In this document: piece by piece, positions 23,624-35,103 of the stretch | Layout of the letters: each line of letters opens with the position of its first letter | How positions within the stretch are numbered: position 1 is the stretch's first letter | NCBI RefSeq assembly: GCF_947179165.1 | Contig: NC_077243.1 | Coordinates: 37,398,001 to 37,462,000 of the forward strand | Source: Solanum dulcamara | Lineage: Eukaryota > Streptophyta > Magnoliopsida > Solanales > Solanaceae | Direction of reading: 5' to 3' | Length of the DNA stretch: 64,000 bases | Notes under the pieces: generated by a model | What the model was told of the DNA's origin: nothing | Databases searched by the model: none | What the model saw: the letters and a program-made list of their open reading frames with translations, nothing else | Program-made: the position numbers and the translations under genes

Positions 23624-24899
23624 GGCCTATAGCAAAGGCATCATCAAGCGGTCCATTCAAGGGAAAAGAAGAAGCAAAGACCCCTTTAGTTAAACCCTTT
23701 GACATAAGGCCATCTTTGAATAACCAAAATAGATATTTGTCTTTGGCCTAATTGCCTCCGATAAATCCAACCGCACATCCATCCTTGCCCCCAAGCTCTT
23801 CATCAAACCTTCTAGTCTAAAAAAAGTCATTTCTACAAGGCCAAGAGCCTACTTCTTATCTCACTCAAGAAAACAAAGATTTTCCCAAACCCAAACCAAA
23901 GACAACTATACTATGAAAACTACTAAGAGTTTCACAGAAGTAGTTGCACCTACAGCAACATCTAGTTCAAAGGCCAAAGAATAATTTGATCTTGTTTCTT
24001 TGCAGGTTTCTCCAATTCTTGCATTAGACGAGGAATATGAAGGAAACAAAGTTAAGCATTTAATCAAGCCCCTTTATACTAACAGGAATTATGTGGAAAC
24101 TGAAAATTCACTCAAGACAAGAAAATTTTATGAATTTATCTGTGTCGACACTGGTTCTATTGAAATAGAACACGATCTTGCTGATAAAAATGATCTGAAT
24201 AGAATAGCCTATTCAAAACTTACTATCAAAAAGATTTTAACTCCTTTTGAATGGCATGTTGACCATTTACACACTCCTATCAATCTTTTCAGAGAGCATC
24301 GACCCCAAACTGTTAATTGGCATGATTATAAAAATACATGGTTTAACTTCTTGTATTTATGACCATCATCTCACAAATGGTTTATAAAATACAGCCTTGA
24401 CATTTATAAATTTGCTATCCCTCAATGGTTCTATGAATGGTGGAACTATTTTGGAGGTAACCGACATGTTTTACCAAAATTGTTTTTAGAAAAATTAAAT
24501 CAATTTCAAATTGATCAGGTAATTTTCACCCTCCCAGAACACATCTATTTGTGTAAATATATTATTCAAAAAATAATTTCTTGTATTATCAGTTGGACCT
24601 TTGTTTTTGTTGAATTTGACAAGATCAAATATCTATCGAAGAAAGTTCTTATCAAAGGATGGTCTCCATCTCCTAAAGAGTCACAACAGCCTTCTTAGAA
24701 AGGTTTTTCATCAAAGAAATCACCAAAGAGCGATTTAAAGAAAAGGCTATAAAAGGCCTTATCAAAATTAGATAATGACCCAAATAAAGAAGCTATAATA
24801 AATCTTCTTGATGAAGCCTCATCTCAAAGCGATGATAATGGAGATATGCTAAATCCAAAGGCTCTAGCACAATCTTATCTTCATCCCTTTGATGACTAA
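23621..24899 (+). pseudogene. EPRV1 downstream ORF2 (unknown function), broken
   Basis: It starts at the ATG overlapping the end of the polyprotein (aacATGAgg), a stop/start overlap. After a broken Ser/Lys-rich N-terminus it opens at 24000-24362 (FYEFICVDT, Q-T-V-N-W-H-D-Y motif) and, after a stop and frame change, at 24480-24698. The tail to 24899 is Lys/Ser/Asp rich. Position and the F-V-D-T-x-S-I-E-I-E block agree with ORF2 of florendoviruses, whose role is not established. Confidence 0.6.
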
Positions 24900-25272
24900 T
24901 CATTAATTGAGGATATTAAAATTCAAAATAATTAATTCTTCCGAATAGAGGTTCAAAGAACTGAAATTATCAATGAAGAAAGAGAAGAGATTCAAAGAGT
25001 CAGAATTTCTCTTGATTAGACATTTGTGTGACCTGACTCACCGAAACCAACGCCACTCACTAAAGCTGAAGTAGACAGAAAAGCATCTTCAAATAGAAGA
25101 TAATTATGAAGTGGCGGGCAACTTTATTAAAGAAGAACCACTCATCAAAAGCAGTGGATCACATCAAGATAAGGAAATCCAAAACAACCAATCCGGAGAA
25201 AGCAGATGGATTTTCTTATCTTTTTCAGTCTATATAAAGACTTTTATTTTACAATGAAAGGCATCAAAAAAA
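24900..25272 (+). other. EPRV1 3' intergenic region and junction with gag
   Basis: Non-coding. A purine-rich part is followed by the promoter and then the abrupt start of gypsy gag after an A-run (about 25265-25275). Confidence 0.6.
25231..25239 (+). promoter_or_regulatory. TATA box of EPRV1 pregenomic promoter
   Basis: TATATAAAG in a strong context at the end of the intergenic region, where caulimovirids place the pregenomic RNA promoter. In this integrated copy it points into the gag remnant of element D. Confidence 0.55.
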
Positions 25273-26190
25273 AACTATGAATGTGCCATGGGTGTGCCAC
25301 CGAATGAAAAGGTCGAACTAGTGACTTACAAACTAAAAGGCATGGCTCGAGTGTGGTATGAGCAATGGATTGTTGAGAGGAATGAAGAAAGGTGACCGAT
25401 AGAATGGGAAGAGTTCAAAAGTGCCTTCCTAGATCATTTCTTCCCATTGGAGGTTAGGGAGGACAAAATCTAAGAGTTCATCAACCTTCGTCAAGGGAGT
25501 ATGAGTGTGAGGGAGTATGCCCTCAGGTTCACAAAACTGTCCAAGTATGCTCCCTTTATGGTCTCCGACCTCCAGTCAAGGATGAGTAAGTTTATTTTTG
25601 ATATCTCAAGATTGGTGTCCAAGGAGTGCAAAACGGTCATATTGGTCAAGGAGATGGAAATCTCCCGATTAATGACTTATGCCGAATAAATTGAAGACGA
25701 GAAGTTGAGAGAGAGGTTTAGAGGGTTCAAGAAAGCTAGAGTGGATGGTGTAGGGTCCAACCCTCAATGGTCTGGTTATGGTTGCAATGGCAAAGGTCAA
25801 GGTGGGAAATGGTTTATAGGATAAGCTTCCACTATTATTCCTCCTCCCAAGTTCAACAAGGATAAGGGTCCTAATCAAATAGTCCCAAGAGATAATATTG
25901 GCACCCAAGCTTTTCCCCTATGTAAGAAGTGTGGGAGGACCCACAAGGGGAGAGAGCTTGGCTGGCTCAAATGAATGCTTCAAATGCGGCAAATCGGGTC
26001 ACCATGCTAAGAATTATAGAGGTAGTGGTGGTAGGCCTCAAGGACAAGTTTCTCATGGCCAACAAACTCAGGGAGATGGACAACGCACCAACTATTTCTT
26101 TGCTTTGCATGAGAGGCAAGAGGTTGAAGAAGCACCAAATATTATTACCAGTATGTTGAAGGTCTTTACTTTTGATATGTATCCATTGTA
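25273..26190 (+). pseudogene. gag of element D, N-terminally deleted
   Basis: It begins inside the conserved core (A-M-G-V-P-P-N-E-K). The first 100 or so residues seen in element F are missing. In-frame stops lie at 25393 (TGA) and 25471. 25501-25689 is open with the gag motif R-F-T-K-L-S-K-Y. The zinc knuckle near 25975-26020 reads C-F-K-C-G-K-S-G-H-H-A-K-N-Y, where the last Cys has become Tyr. The upstream loss coincides with the EPRV junction. Confidence 0.8.
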
Positions 26191-26485
26191 GGACCCGAGT
26201 GCAAACTTGTTATTTGTTACTCCATTCTTAGATAATAGGTTAGATATATTACCTGAAATGTTAGTAGAGATTTATTTAGTGTCTACCCCCGCGGGTGAGT
26301 CGGTTGTCGATAGAAAGGTCTATAGGGGTTGTCCCCTGTCCATCTTGCAGAAAGTTGTTCTTTGTGATCATATAGAGCTTGACATGGTACATTTTGATAT
26401 CATCCTTGGGATGAATTGGCTACATGCATCTTATGCTACCATAGATTGTAGGACTCGTCAAGCAAATTTTTTTATTAACAAATGA
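26191..26485 (+). pseudogene. Protease of element D
   Basis: It opens D-P-S-A-N-L, in the place of the D-S/P-G-A-T catalytic site, and contains I-I-L-G-M-N-W-L. Gly at the third catalytic position has become Ser. It ends at a TGA at 26483 before the RT linker. Confidence 0.7.
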
Positions 26486-26519
26486 GTACATTCTTGAATA
26501 GGAGGGTCGTGCTTCGATA

Positions 26520-27284
26520 GTGAAGGGTAAGTTCATTTTGTGTCTTAAGGGCCAAATATTAATTGCTAAGGGTTGTATTTACCACATTGTGAGGGTTAGG
26601 GATGTCGATTCTGAAAGTCCTCCTCTTGATTCAGTCACCGTAGTCAATGAGTTTTCTGATGTCTTTCCCAATGACCTTTCCAGTGTTTCTCTTGAAAGAG
26701 AAGTTGATTTTGGTATTGATCTCCTTTCCGATACCCAACCTATCTCTATACCTTGTTACCGAATGGCCCCAGCAGAATTGAAAGAGTTGAAGGAACAATT
26801 AAAGGACTTACTAGAAAAAGGGTTCATAAAGCCAAGTATCTCTCAATGGGATGCTCCTGTGCGATTTGTAAGAAAGAAGGATAGGTCGCTTTGAATGTGC
26901 ATAGATTACCGGCAATTGAATAAGGTAACTATTAAGAACAAGTATCCACTTCCTAGGATAGATGACCTGTTTGATCAATTGCAGTGGGCAAGTCATTTCT
27001 CCAAGATCGACCTTCGGTTCGGCTATCACGAACTAAAGATGAGGGAGTGTGACATTCCCAAGATGGCATTTCGAATAAGGTATGGTAACTTCGAGTTTGT
27101 GGTAATGAGTTTTGGGTTAACGAATGTGCCGACGGTGCTCATGGAACTAATGAATAGGGTGTTCAAACCCTACCTTGATACCTTTGTTGTGGTGTTCATT
27201 GATGATGTTTTGATCTACTCTCGGAGTGAGGAAGAACATAAAGATCATTTGAGGGTTGTGCTCCAAACGTTGAGGGATAGGTAA
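26520..27284 (+). pseudogene. Reverse transcriptase of element D
   Basis: The linker F-P-N-D-L-S-S-V-S and fingers (26520-26892) end at a TGA at 26892. The domain then continues in frame at 26895 ([12 protein letters not shown]) to a TAG at 27282. The catalytic F-I-D-D box is intact at 27195-27206. With only these two stops, this is one of the better preserved RT domains here. Confidence 0.85.
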
Positions 27285-27740
27285 TTGCTTGCAAAATTTA
27301 GCAAGTGTGAGTTTTGGTTGAAGGAGGTGGCCTTTCTTGGTCACATAGTATCCGGTGAGGGGATTAAGGTTGATCCTAAGAAAATGGAGTCGGTCAAGAA
27401 TTGGTCTAAACCATTGTCTCCTTCGGACATTAGGAGCTTCTTGGGTCTAGCTGGTTACTATAGAAGATTCCTCAAAGGGTTTTCTTCCATCTCATCTCTT
27501 ATGACAAATTTTACTCAAAAGAAGGCGAAATTCATATGGAAAGATGAGTGTGAAATAAGTTTTCAAACTTTGACAGATCGACTTACCTCCGCTCCTATTT
27601 TGACTCTACCGAAAGGATTAGAAGGTCTTGTGATTTATTGTGATGCTTCAAAGATTGGTTTGGGCTGTCTTAATGCAAAACGGTAAGGTCATAGCCTATG
27701 CTTCTAAGCAATTGAAAGTGCATGAGCATAACTATCCTAC
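27285..27740 (+). pseudogene. RT thumb and RNase H start of element D
   Basis: It continues the RT frame after the 27282 stop: [25 protein letters not shown], then the RNase H start Y-C-D-A-S. A one-base loss near 27668 shifts the frame. The domain is then cut at 27740 by solo LTR E and resumes at 30084. Confidence 0.8.
27736..27740. repeat. Target-site duplication of solo LTR E, left (cctac)
   Basis: Identical to 30079-30083. Confidence 0.9.
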
Positions 27741-28304
27741 TGGAACACCCCCTAAAAATATTGTATATGATGTTTCAATTCTTGATAAAAATGATATGGC
27801 TTTTGTATTTTGGGAATAAATTTTAATAGGATGGTCCAAATTAGGTGATTCAAATTTTTGAATTATTTGAACATTATTACCTACAACGTTTATTAGACCA
27901 TATTTTAAGTTTCGGAGGTTAAGCAGGTCAACTAAATTAATTATTGCAAGGCATGGTGTTGTGATGAAATGGAGTGTTTGTAGAAGAAAAATCATACCTC
28001 ACTGTAGATTTCTCCAAATTGGTTAATTCTTGAATGACATTAAAGTAGACTTCTAGATCAACAATTCATATGAAGACACCAAATCCTAATGAGGAAGTAA
28101 TTATTTTTAAACGCAGCTCCGAAAAAGAGTATTCGGTAAAAAGAAGGTTCATCTCACCAACCATGGAAAGATCTAGATCAATTTAACATCACACATGACA
28201 TCAATAGTCCTCCATTTGACATCACCCATGACATCACAATCTTCCATTAAATTTTCAAATTTTTCTTTATAATTATTTTAATTATTGTTAGGTCCCTACT
28301 TCAT

Positions 28305-28316
28305 ACCTATAAATAC
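28305..28316 (+). promoter_or_regulatory. TATA box of solo LTR E
   Basis: CCTATAAATACC, the best canonical plant TATA in the window, followed by a CT/T-rich leader. Confidence 0.6.
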
Positions 28317-28542
28317 CCACCTTATTTTATTATTTTGTTCATCAAGATTTCTCAAGTAACTCTTCTATCTATACACTCCTTTACTCATTCTCAAAATATA
28401 TTTTTAGTTCTTAATAGAGTAGAAATACTATTCCGGTGATTCATATACTCCGGGTAGTACACAAAATACTCCGGCGAGGAGAAAATGCTAGGATTCAAGA
28501 GTGTTTATTAAGTCCTTCGATTCTGAATAACACTTCGGATTC

Positions 28543-28555
28543 AAGGTATGTAAGG
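28543..28555 (+). promoter_or_regulatory. 5' splice-site-like motif in LTR E
   Basis: AAG/GTATGTAAGG, about 240 bases after the TATA. Confidence 0.45.
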
Positions 28556-30078
28556 CTTCAATGAGAGTATTCCTTCCACTCTCATGCCTAAAATATTTTG
28601 ATAACATAATAAATTATATTTATTTTCTTTAAGCTTTACTCTAAGTTATATGGGTGTTTATCCATGGATTTTTTCACCCATGTAGTTCAAAACCCTTTCA
28701 ATTAAATCTCTTGATTTCAAGTAAGATTTTCTTATGGGTAATTCTTATTTCTATTTAATATCATGAATCATGATTAAACTAATGATTATTGGTCTATTTT
28801 GATGCAAAATGATTTCATATGTATGAATTGATGGTTTGCAAGTATTTTCTCTATTTATCTTTATAAAGGTTCTTGAAATTCATGGTGGGTTGTTTAAAGC
28901 ATGATTTTTAATTGATGAATTTCAAAGTATTTATGTATAATTTCATTTACATTCATGTTTGAAAGTTGAATTGATTTGAACCCACCTAGTTTTACTACGT
29001 TTTCAGTGAAGTTTGACTTAAAAGTTTTAACTCCAAATGAATGTTTATGAAAGCAATATATATGATCAAAAGAGAGTCTTATGAAATGAAAGTATGATAA
29101 AATGAAATGAATGATGGATTCTTTATGCAATAAGAACAATTCTTGCATATTTGAATTACCAAAGGTTTTTAATAAACTATTCTACCGAATATGATGTTTT
29201 GAATTCTCAATCTATATGCTATGACTATTTTAAAGTATTAAACTATTCTGTGGAATTGACTTAGCACTGAATAGGTCATTGAAGTGGAATTTGTTAAGAG
29301 AATCCTAGTAGCAACCCTTTGTCTCATTAACTATGTGCCAACATAGGAGCCCTTGTAGGCTTAGGCTAATGGATCCACAAATAGCCCTTAAAGTTAAAGT
29401 TAAAGAAATGAATGAAGTTGACGGAATTCTACCCGGCAAGTAGTCTCCTCGGCCAACGTAGGGGGTTATTTTGGATTCCATATAATAGCTCGCATGGTCT
29501 AAAATGTCAGTTATGCTCATCTTCCCACAAAATGAATGTTTTAAGGGATATCTATATGATTGATTATGCATGCATTGCATCATATTTCATATTACATAAT
29601 TGTTTTAATGTTTCCTTAATGTTCATGCATACTTACATACTTAGTACATTCTAAGTACAAACGCATACTCTTTTGCCTACATGATATCACCAATAGAGAC
29701 CAGACCCCTCCTCGTTCTCTTCCACGTGGCTAGTTAAGATTTTGTTTGAAGACTACTTTTGGTGAGCTCCCATGTTCGGGGAACAATACTCATTTATCTT
29801 TCTAGCTTATGATATGTTGAGATCTTTAGACACTTAGTATGGCATTTCTTTCTATTATTATTGAGGGTGAGCTAGGGACTTGTCTTGGCCCATTAAATCT
29901 AAAATTTAGAGGTATTGTTGGACATATGTAAGTTAAAGATTTACTATTATGATTTTCGTTTGCTTATTTATTTTCATTACTTATGAAAGTCCAAAAGAAT
30001 GCTAAGAGGCTTGTTTGAGATACTTTTGGGTTCTTCATTCTCCATGTCATATCTAGGCCCTAGGCTTGGGTCGTGACA

Positions 30079-30083
30079 CCTAC
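30079..30083. repeat. Target-site duplication of solo LTR E, right (cctac)
   Basis: Pairs with 27736-27740. Coding of RNase H resumes directly after it. Confidence 0.9.
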
Positions 30084-30830
30084 CTATGATCTTGAGTTGG
30101 CGGCCATTATTTTTTCTTTGCAAATTTGGCGGCACTACCACTATGGGGTACATGTAGATGTGTATACCGATCATAAAAGCCTTCAATATGTGTTCACCCA
30201 AAAGGACCTCAATCTAAGACAAAGAAGGTGACTAAAGCTCCTCAAAGACTATGACATGAGTGTGCATTACAATACGGATAAAGCTAATGTGGTTTTTGAT
30301 GCACTTAGTACAGTGTCTATGGGGAGTGTGGTCCATGTTGATAAAGGAAAGAGGGAGTTAGTGAAACATGTTCACCGGTTGGCTAGATTAGGGGTGAAGT
30401 TGTGCGGTACTGATAATGGTGGTATGGTTGTCCAAAATGGGTCTTAATCCTCCTTCGTGGTGGATTTCAAATTGAAACAAGACCTTGACCCAACACTTGT
30501 CGAATTAAAAAAGTTGGTGAAGAAAAATAAAGTAGAGGTCTTTTTACAAGGGAGAGATGGGGTGTTATAATACCAAGGTCGGTTATGTATTCTGAACATG
30601 GATGGCCTAAGGAGTTTGATCTTGATGGAGGCACATAATTCTGCATACTTCATTCACCCCAATTCGATGAAAATATATCGAGACTTCAAAGAGTTATATT
30701 GGTGGGTGGCATGAAAAGGGACATAGCGAAGTTTATATCCGAATGTCCGAATGGCCAACAAGTGAAGGTCGAACATCAAAGGGTAGGCAGCCTAGCCCAA
30801 GATATTGAAATTCCTACTTGAGAGTGGGAA
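30084..30830 (+). pseudogene. RNase H end and integrase zinc region of element D
   Basis: Y-D-L-E-L-A-A and T-D-H-K-S-L-Q-Y mark the last RNase H motifs. A TGA interrupts the Q-R-R region at about 30230. The linker to integrase is open at 30256-30447, and the H-H-C-C zinc part (Y-Q-G-R-L, H-N-S-A-Y, then C-P-N-G-Q-Q-V-K) lies in shifting frames at 30550-30790. Confidence 0.75.
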
Positions 30831-30833
30831 GAA

Positions 30834-31814
30834 GTGAATATGGATTTTATAGTGGGTTTGTCTCAAACTCCGAAGCGTCATCATTCAATTTGGGTAATTG
30901 TTGATAGAATGACTAAGTCGGCTCACTTCCTACCAGCTAAGACTTCCTATAAGGACGAAGATTATGCAAAGTTGCATATTCAGGATTTGGTGAGATTGCA
31001 TAGTGTGCCATTGTCAATCATTTTGGATCATGGTACTAAATTCACTTCTCACTTTTGGAGATCATTTCAAAATGGCCTCGGTACTAAAGCAAAGTTAAGC
31101 ACCGCATTCCATCCTCAAACTGATGGACAGGCTGAAAGGAAAATTCAAACCTTAAAGGATATGTTAAGGACTTGTGTATTGGATTTCAAAGGGAGTTGGG
31201 ATGATTACCTACTGCTCATTGAATTTTCTTACAATAATAGTTACTACTTGAATAATGCGATGGCACCATTTGAGGCTTTGTATGGGAGACGATGTAGATC
31301 CCCGGTTGGGTGGTTTGAAGTGGGTGAGATGACCCTGTTATGTCCCAATTTGGTACTTGATGCTTTGGAGAAGGTGAAGATCATTAGAGAAAGGTTGAAG
31401 ACAGCTCAAAGTCCTCAAAAGTCATATTCCGACACTAGAAGAAAGGATCTTGAATGTAATGTATATTATTGGGTGTATTTGAAGGTTTCACCCATGAAGG
31501 GTGTGGTTTGGTTTGCTAAGAAAGGGAAATTCAACCCTAGTTATGTAGGTCCTTATAAAATCCTAATGAAGGTTAGCAAAATTGTGTATGAGTTGGAAAT
31601 ACATTCGGAAATGACCATGATTCACCCGGTGTTTCATGTGTCAATGTTGAGAAAATATGTGGGAGACCCTAACTCCATTGTGCCTTTGGAGGTAATCAAT
31701 ATTAAGGAGAATTTGAACTATGAAGAAGTGTCGGTTGAAATTTTGGACTGTAAAGTCAAAAGGTTAAGGAACAAAGAAGTTGCCTCCATTAAAGTCCTTT
31801 GGAGGAATCAATAA
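30834..31814 (+). pseudogene. Integrase core and chromodomain-like C-terminus of element D
   Basis: 326 uninterrupted residues, the longest open frame in the window. The core shows the first Asp in V-D-R-M-T-K-S, the second Asp in L-D-H-G-T-K-F and the Glu in G-Q-A-E-R, so the D,D,E residues are all present. Then follow the GPY/F module (Y-V-G-P-Y) and the H-P-V-F-H-V-S-M motif, and a chromodomain-like tail (I-L-D-C-K-V-K-R-L-R-N-K-E-V). A TAA at 31812 truncates the tail, since V-E-S-type chromodomain coding continues to about 31880. The missing zinc domain frame makes it non-functional as a whole. Confidence 0.85.
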
Positions 31815-32136
31815 GTAGAAAGTGTTACATGAAAAGTTGAAGCGGATATGATGAAACGTTATCATCATCTCCTTCATTCTACTCAAGCCTAAGTTAATAA
31901 GTCATTCATGTTAAAATGTTTAAGACTCTTATGTTTCAATTTTTCCAAGTCATCATGTGCATGCATATTCATGAAGTTGAATTTTAAAGTTCTGTTTTAA
32001 GATCAAGTTTAAAGATTTCATGTTTGATGCATCTTAAATGTCATTATATATATATTGGGTTGCTAGTCCTCGTGCCATTTTCTTTTTCATGTCAATGATT
32101 CTCATTCGAGGATGAATATTTCCAAGGGAAAGATAT
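31815..32136 (+). other. 3' untranslated region and polypurine tract of element D
   Basis: It contains the box ATTCGAGGATGAAT (32104-32117), also seen before the 3' LTRs of F and B, and the purine tract CCAAGGGAAAGATA (32122-32135) that primes plus-strand DNA next to the LTR. Confidence 0.7.
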
Positions 32137-34278
32137 TGGAAGACCCCGAAAATGTAAAAGGTCTTAAACCAAGAACCAAGGAAGAATTCTCAGAAAGTTA
32201 TGGAAAACTGGCTCAAAAGCTAACCACGGAAGCCTTCACGAACTATGGTGTGCAACTATGATAGAGATTCAAAGGCTCAGAATGTAGGGGATGAACCAAG
32301 ATGGAGTACCATGGATCGTGGTGAGTACCATGGGCCGTGAATCCCTCCGTGGTGAGACCTCCCTAAAGTCCTCAAGACTTTTCCCAAGGCAGGGTCCACG
32401 AACGACCACCATGGGCCGTGACGCGTTTTACGGACTATCAAGGTATCCATGAAGAAACTTCAGAGAGTACCCTGCAATTTCTTTCTTCCAAATCATTCTA
32501 AGTCCCATACCATGGACCCTGGTGAGCACCACGAATAGTGAAGGGTCCCCAAAAAGTCTATGGGCACATCATACTCTTCAGGGATTGTGTCATCCGGCAA
32601 GATTTTTAAAGGGGCATTCTAGTCTTTTCCTATATTTTAAATTAAAATGGTGTCATTTTGAGGACTGAATTCTCTTATCCAAAGACCCAAAATCCTTCCA
32701 AGACTTCATTATTCACACTTAGACTTAAGTCTCTCAAATTCTCTCTTCCCAAAACTCTCTTGAGGACCTCAAGGCAAAGCTAGGGTTTCCCAATTCAAGG
32801 CATTCAGGTCTTCTTTCTTCCTCAAGTGTTCTTAGGAATTTTGTTTCCCCCAAGGTTGTGGGTTTTTATCCATGGGTCCTTCTACCCATGGAGCCCAAAT
32901 ATTTTCTCAAACTAGTTTTTCAATTTTAAATGATGATATCTTATGAGCTTTTACATGATGACTTTAAATGCATAAATCATGATATATTTGAAGTTTCCTT
33001 ACATATATTGATGTATATTAACTCTTGATTTCATAAAATTATGATGTTAGTAAAGTGCATATATGAAGGCTTGAAAAGAGTTTTAAGATATATATGGTGG
33101 GTTGCTTTAAAAATGTGTATTTTATGATTTCCATTACTATTATGCATGCAATAATTCTCTAAATCCATTGAAGGGTTTTAATGAAATGAACCCACTTAGT
33201 TTCTTATGATAAAGCAAAGTTGAAATAAAGTTTGACTCCAAATTGATTGATAAAGGGCTGCTCTGCCAAAGTAAGGTTTCAATGTGAAAGGACAATTCTC
33301 ACATTGAATCAAAAGAAATATTTTAATGAGCTATTCCACCGATTGACATTTTAATGTTAAAGATATATAATGTTTATGTTATATTAATGTTTAAATGTTA
33401 TTCCATTGGACTTGACCTAGCACCAAATATATCATATAGATGGGAACTTGATCAAAGGGGTCCTTAAATAAAGTCTCATGTTACATTAACTATGTACCAC
33501 CATAGGGGCCCTTGTCGGCTATTTTAGGCTAGTGGATCCACGATTAGACAATAAAGTTAAAGTTAAAGAATGTTTAATGTTGATCAGAGTTCCACCTGAC
33601 AAGTAGTCTCTATGTGCCAATGTAGGGGGATATGTTGAATTCCATGTAATAGCTCGCATGGTCTTAAATGTCGGTTATGATTTCTTCCCCACAAAATAAA
33701 TGTTTTAAGGTTTCATATGATCATTTCTGGTGCATGCATTCACTTATGCATATTTCTTATACATGTATCTCTCCTATGTTCTTCATTTTATAGCATACTC
33801 ACATACTTAGTAAATTCAAAGTACTAACGCATACTTTTGCATACATGATATCACCATGTAAGGACCGGTGTCGCCCCACACTCTCCTCCCCATGGCTAAG
33901 TGAATCGTTAAAGGCTACTACTTTGGTGAGTCCCCAGGTTCTGGGAATGACACCCCTATCTTATATAGCTTATGTTATGCTTAGACATTTAAATTAAGTT
34001 TGGTATTTTTGACTTAATCTTGAGGGTGAGCTAGGGACATGTCTTACCCCCCGCTAAGTCTTAATGTAGAAGGTATTGTTGGACATAGTAAAGGATGTTA
34101 TGTTGTCTTTCACTATTATTAATGTGAACCTCCTTAGTCCCTATATCCCTTATGTTTTTGCTTGATTTATTTATCATTATCAATAAAATATTTAATGAAT
34201 GCTAAAAGACTTGGGTGCCGTACCTCCAGGTGTCTCATTCGCCGTGTCACATCTAGGCCTTAGACTTGGGTCATGACA
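32137..34278 (+). mobile_element. 3' LTR of element D (2142 bases)
   Basis: It starts TGGAAGACCCCGAAAATG, one base different from the 5' copy's TGTAAGACC, and ends GGGTCATGACA before ggtat. It contains the CACGG/CCATGG-rich U3 tract (32220-32540) and the shared downstream blocks. Confidence 0.9.
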
Positions 34279-34283
34279 GGTAT
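34279..34283. repeat. Target-site duplication of element D, right (ggtat)
   Basis: Pairs with 17056-17060. Confidence 0.9.
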
Positions 34284-34881
34284 AGATGTGTAAATATGAT
34301 AGAGAATATACAAAAAACTTGAAAGTGACCGAAAATGACAGATTGATACTAGACAAAACTCTGGACCTGGAGTCACTTATACACGAGCTTCTAAGTACAA
34401 AAGATGATATATATATATATATATATATAAAGCCTCTTAACGCGGGGAGCTCATTACTATCTGAATCTGTCACAACTATGGATGATCAAGCGTGCCCTAG
34501 GGGTGGTTCGAACTAGAAACTGCAACAAAAGATGAAGAAGTGCAATATGAGTACCAAATGACGGAGTAACTAATAGGTATCATAGGCCGACCGAGCTCAA
34601 TAAAAAAAAATATAAATTAAATAAGTAGCACGTTGATTCAAATAATAACATAAGTGAGTCATAAACTACAACTATGGGTGTATCGGGGTATGGGAAAAAT
34701 ATTCAATAGTCAAAATAACTCAACAATAAATAAGTAGACACAACAATCGAAATAGTCATAATATACAAGAATGAACAAAAAAAATCCAATAATGATTAAG
34801 CAAATAACCCGGAAAATGTCACAGGCCGCCCGAAATAGCCTTCAAGCTTATCAATATCAAGGAACTAGCCCAGAAATATAT
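34284..34881 (-). mobile_element. LTR family C, second piece
   Basis: It continues the sequence cut at 17060. It shares gtatgagtaccaa and ggcc-gaccgagctc blocks with the C-like LTR that starts at 34882. An (AT)n run lies at about 34405-34430. The end of this copy is not defined. Confidence 0.5.
34405..34430. repeat. (AT)n microsatellite
   Basis: About 12 AT dinucleotides, uninterrupted. Confidence 0.9.
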
Positions 34882-35002
34882 TGTCACAATCCGATTTATC
34901 AAAATTATGATGACACCTACTATCAATCCACCAGTATGTAAGCCTAACACCATAGTCCGGAACCATAGGTAATGGACCATCACAAGCGGAAGATAAGAAC
35001 TG

Positions 35003-35018
35003 AATAATAATAATAATC

Positions 35019-35102
<84 letters not shown>
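35003..35102. repeat. (AAT)n microsatellite
   Basis: About 100 bases of AAT/TAA with only two or three interruptions (cat, tag). Long Ile or Tyr runs in translated frames here are artefacts of this repeat. Confidence 0.95.

Positions 35103-35103
<1 letters not shown>

Larger units (their letters stand above)
17852..25272 (+). mobile_element. Endogenous pararetrovirus 1, florendovirus-like (Caulimoviridae), near complete, defective
   Basis: Over about 7.4 kb the order is movement protein, capsid with zinc knuckle, aspartic protease, reverse transcriptase, RNase H, then a separate downstream ORF and an intergenic region with a TATA box. This is the florendovirus/petuvirus layout, and the second ORF favours florendovirus. 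It lies between a truncated LTR and a gag lacking its start, so integration was accompanied by loss of element sequence. Many stops and frameshifts show an old, inactive copy. No integrase is present, as expected for this family. Confidence 0.85.
27741..30078 (+). mobile_element. Solo LTR, family E (2338 bases)
   Basis: It runs TGGAACACCCC...GGGTCGTGACA between perfect cctac copies inside the RNase H of element D. The TATA-like CCTATAAATACC is at about 28305-28316 and the splice-donor-like AAG/GTATGTAAGG at 28543-28555. The last 800 bases share blocks with LTRs D and F (ggatccacaaatag, cttagtacatt, gagggtgagctaggga, ccctaggcttgggtc), while the first part does not. Confidence 0.9.
17061..34278 (+). 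mobile_element. Ty3/gypsy element D (chromovirus), carrying an EPRV and a solo LTR
   Basis: The 5' LTR fragment (17061-about 17851) and 3' LTR (32137-34278) are the same family (TGTAAGACCCCGAAAATG at the start) and are flanked by ggtat. Between them, in order, are the integrated pararetrovirus, gag, protease, RT, RNase H split by solo LTR E, integrase with chromodomain-like tail, and the polypurine tract. PBS, leader, gag start and most of the 5' LTR are missing where the EPRV sits. All genes are broken. Confidence 0.9.
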
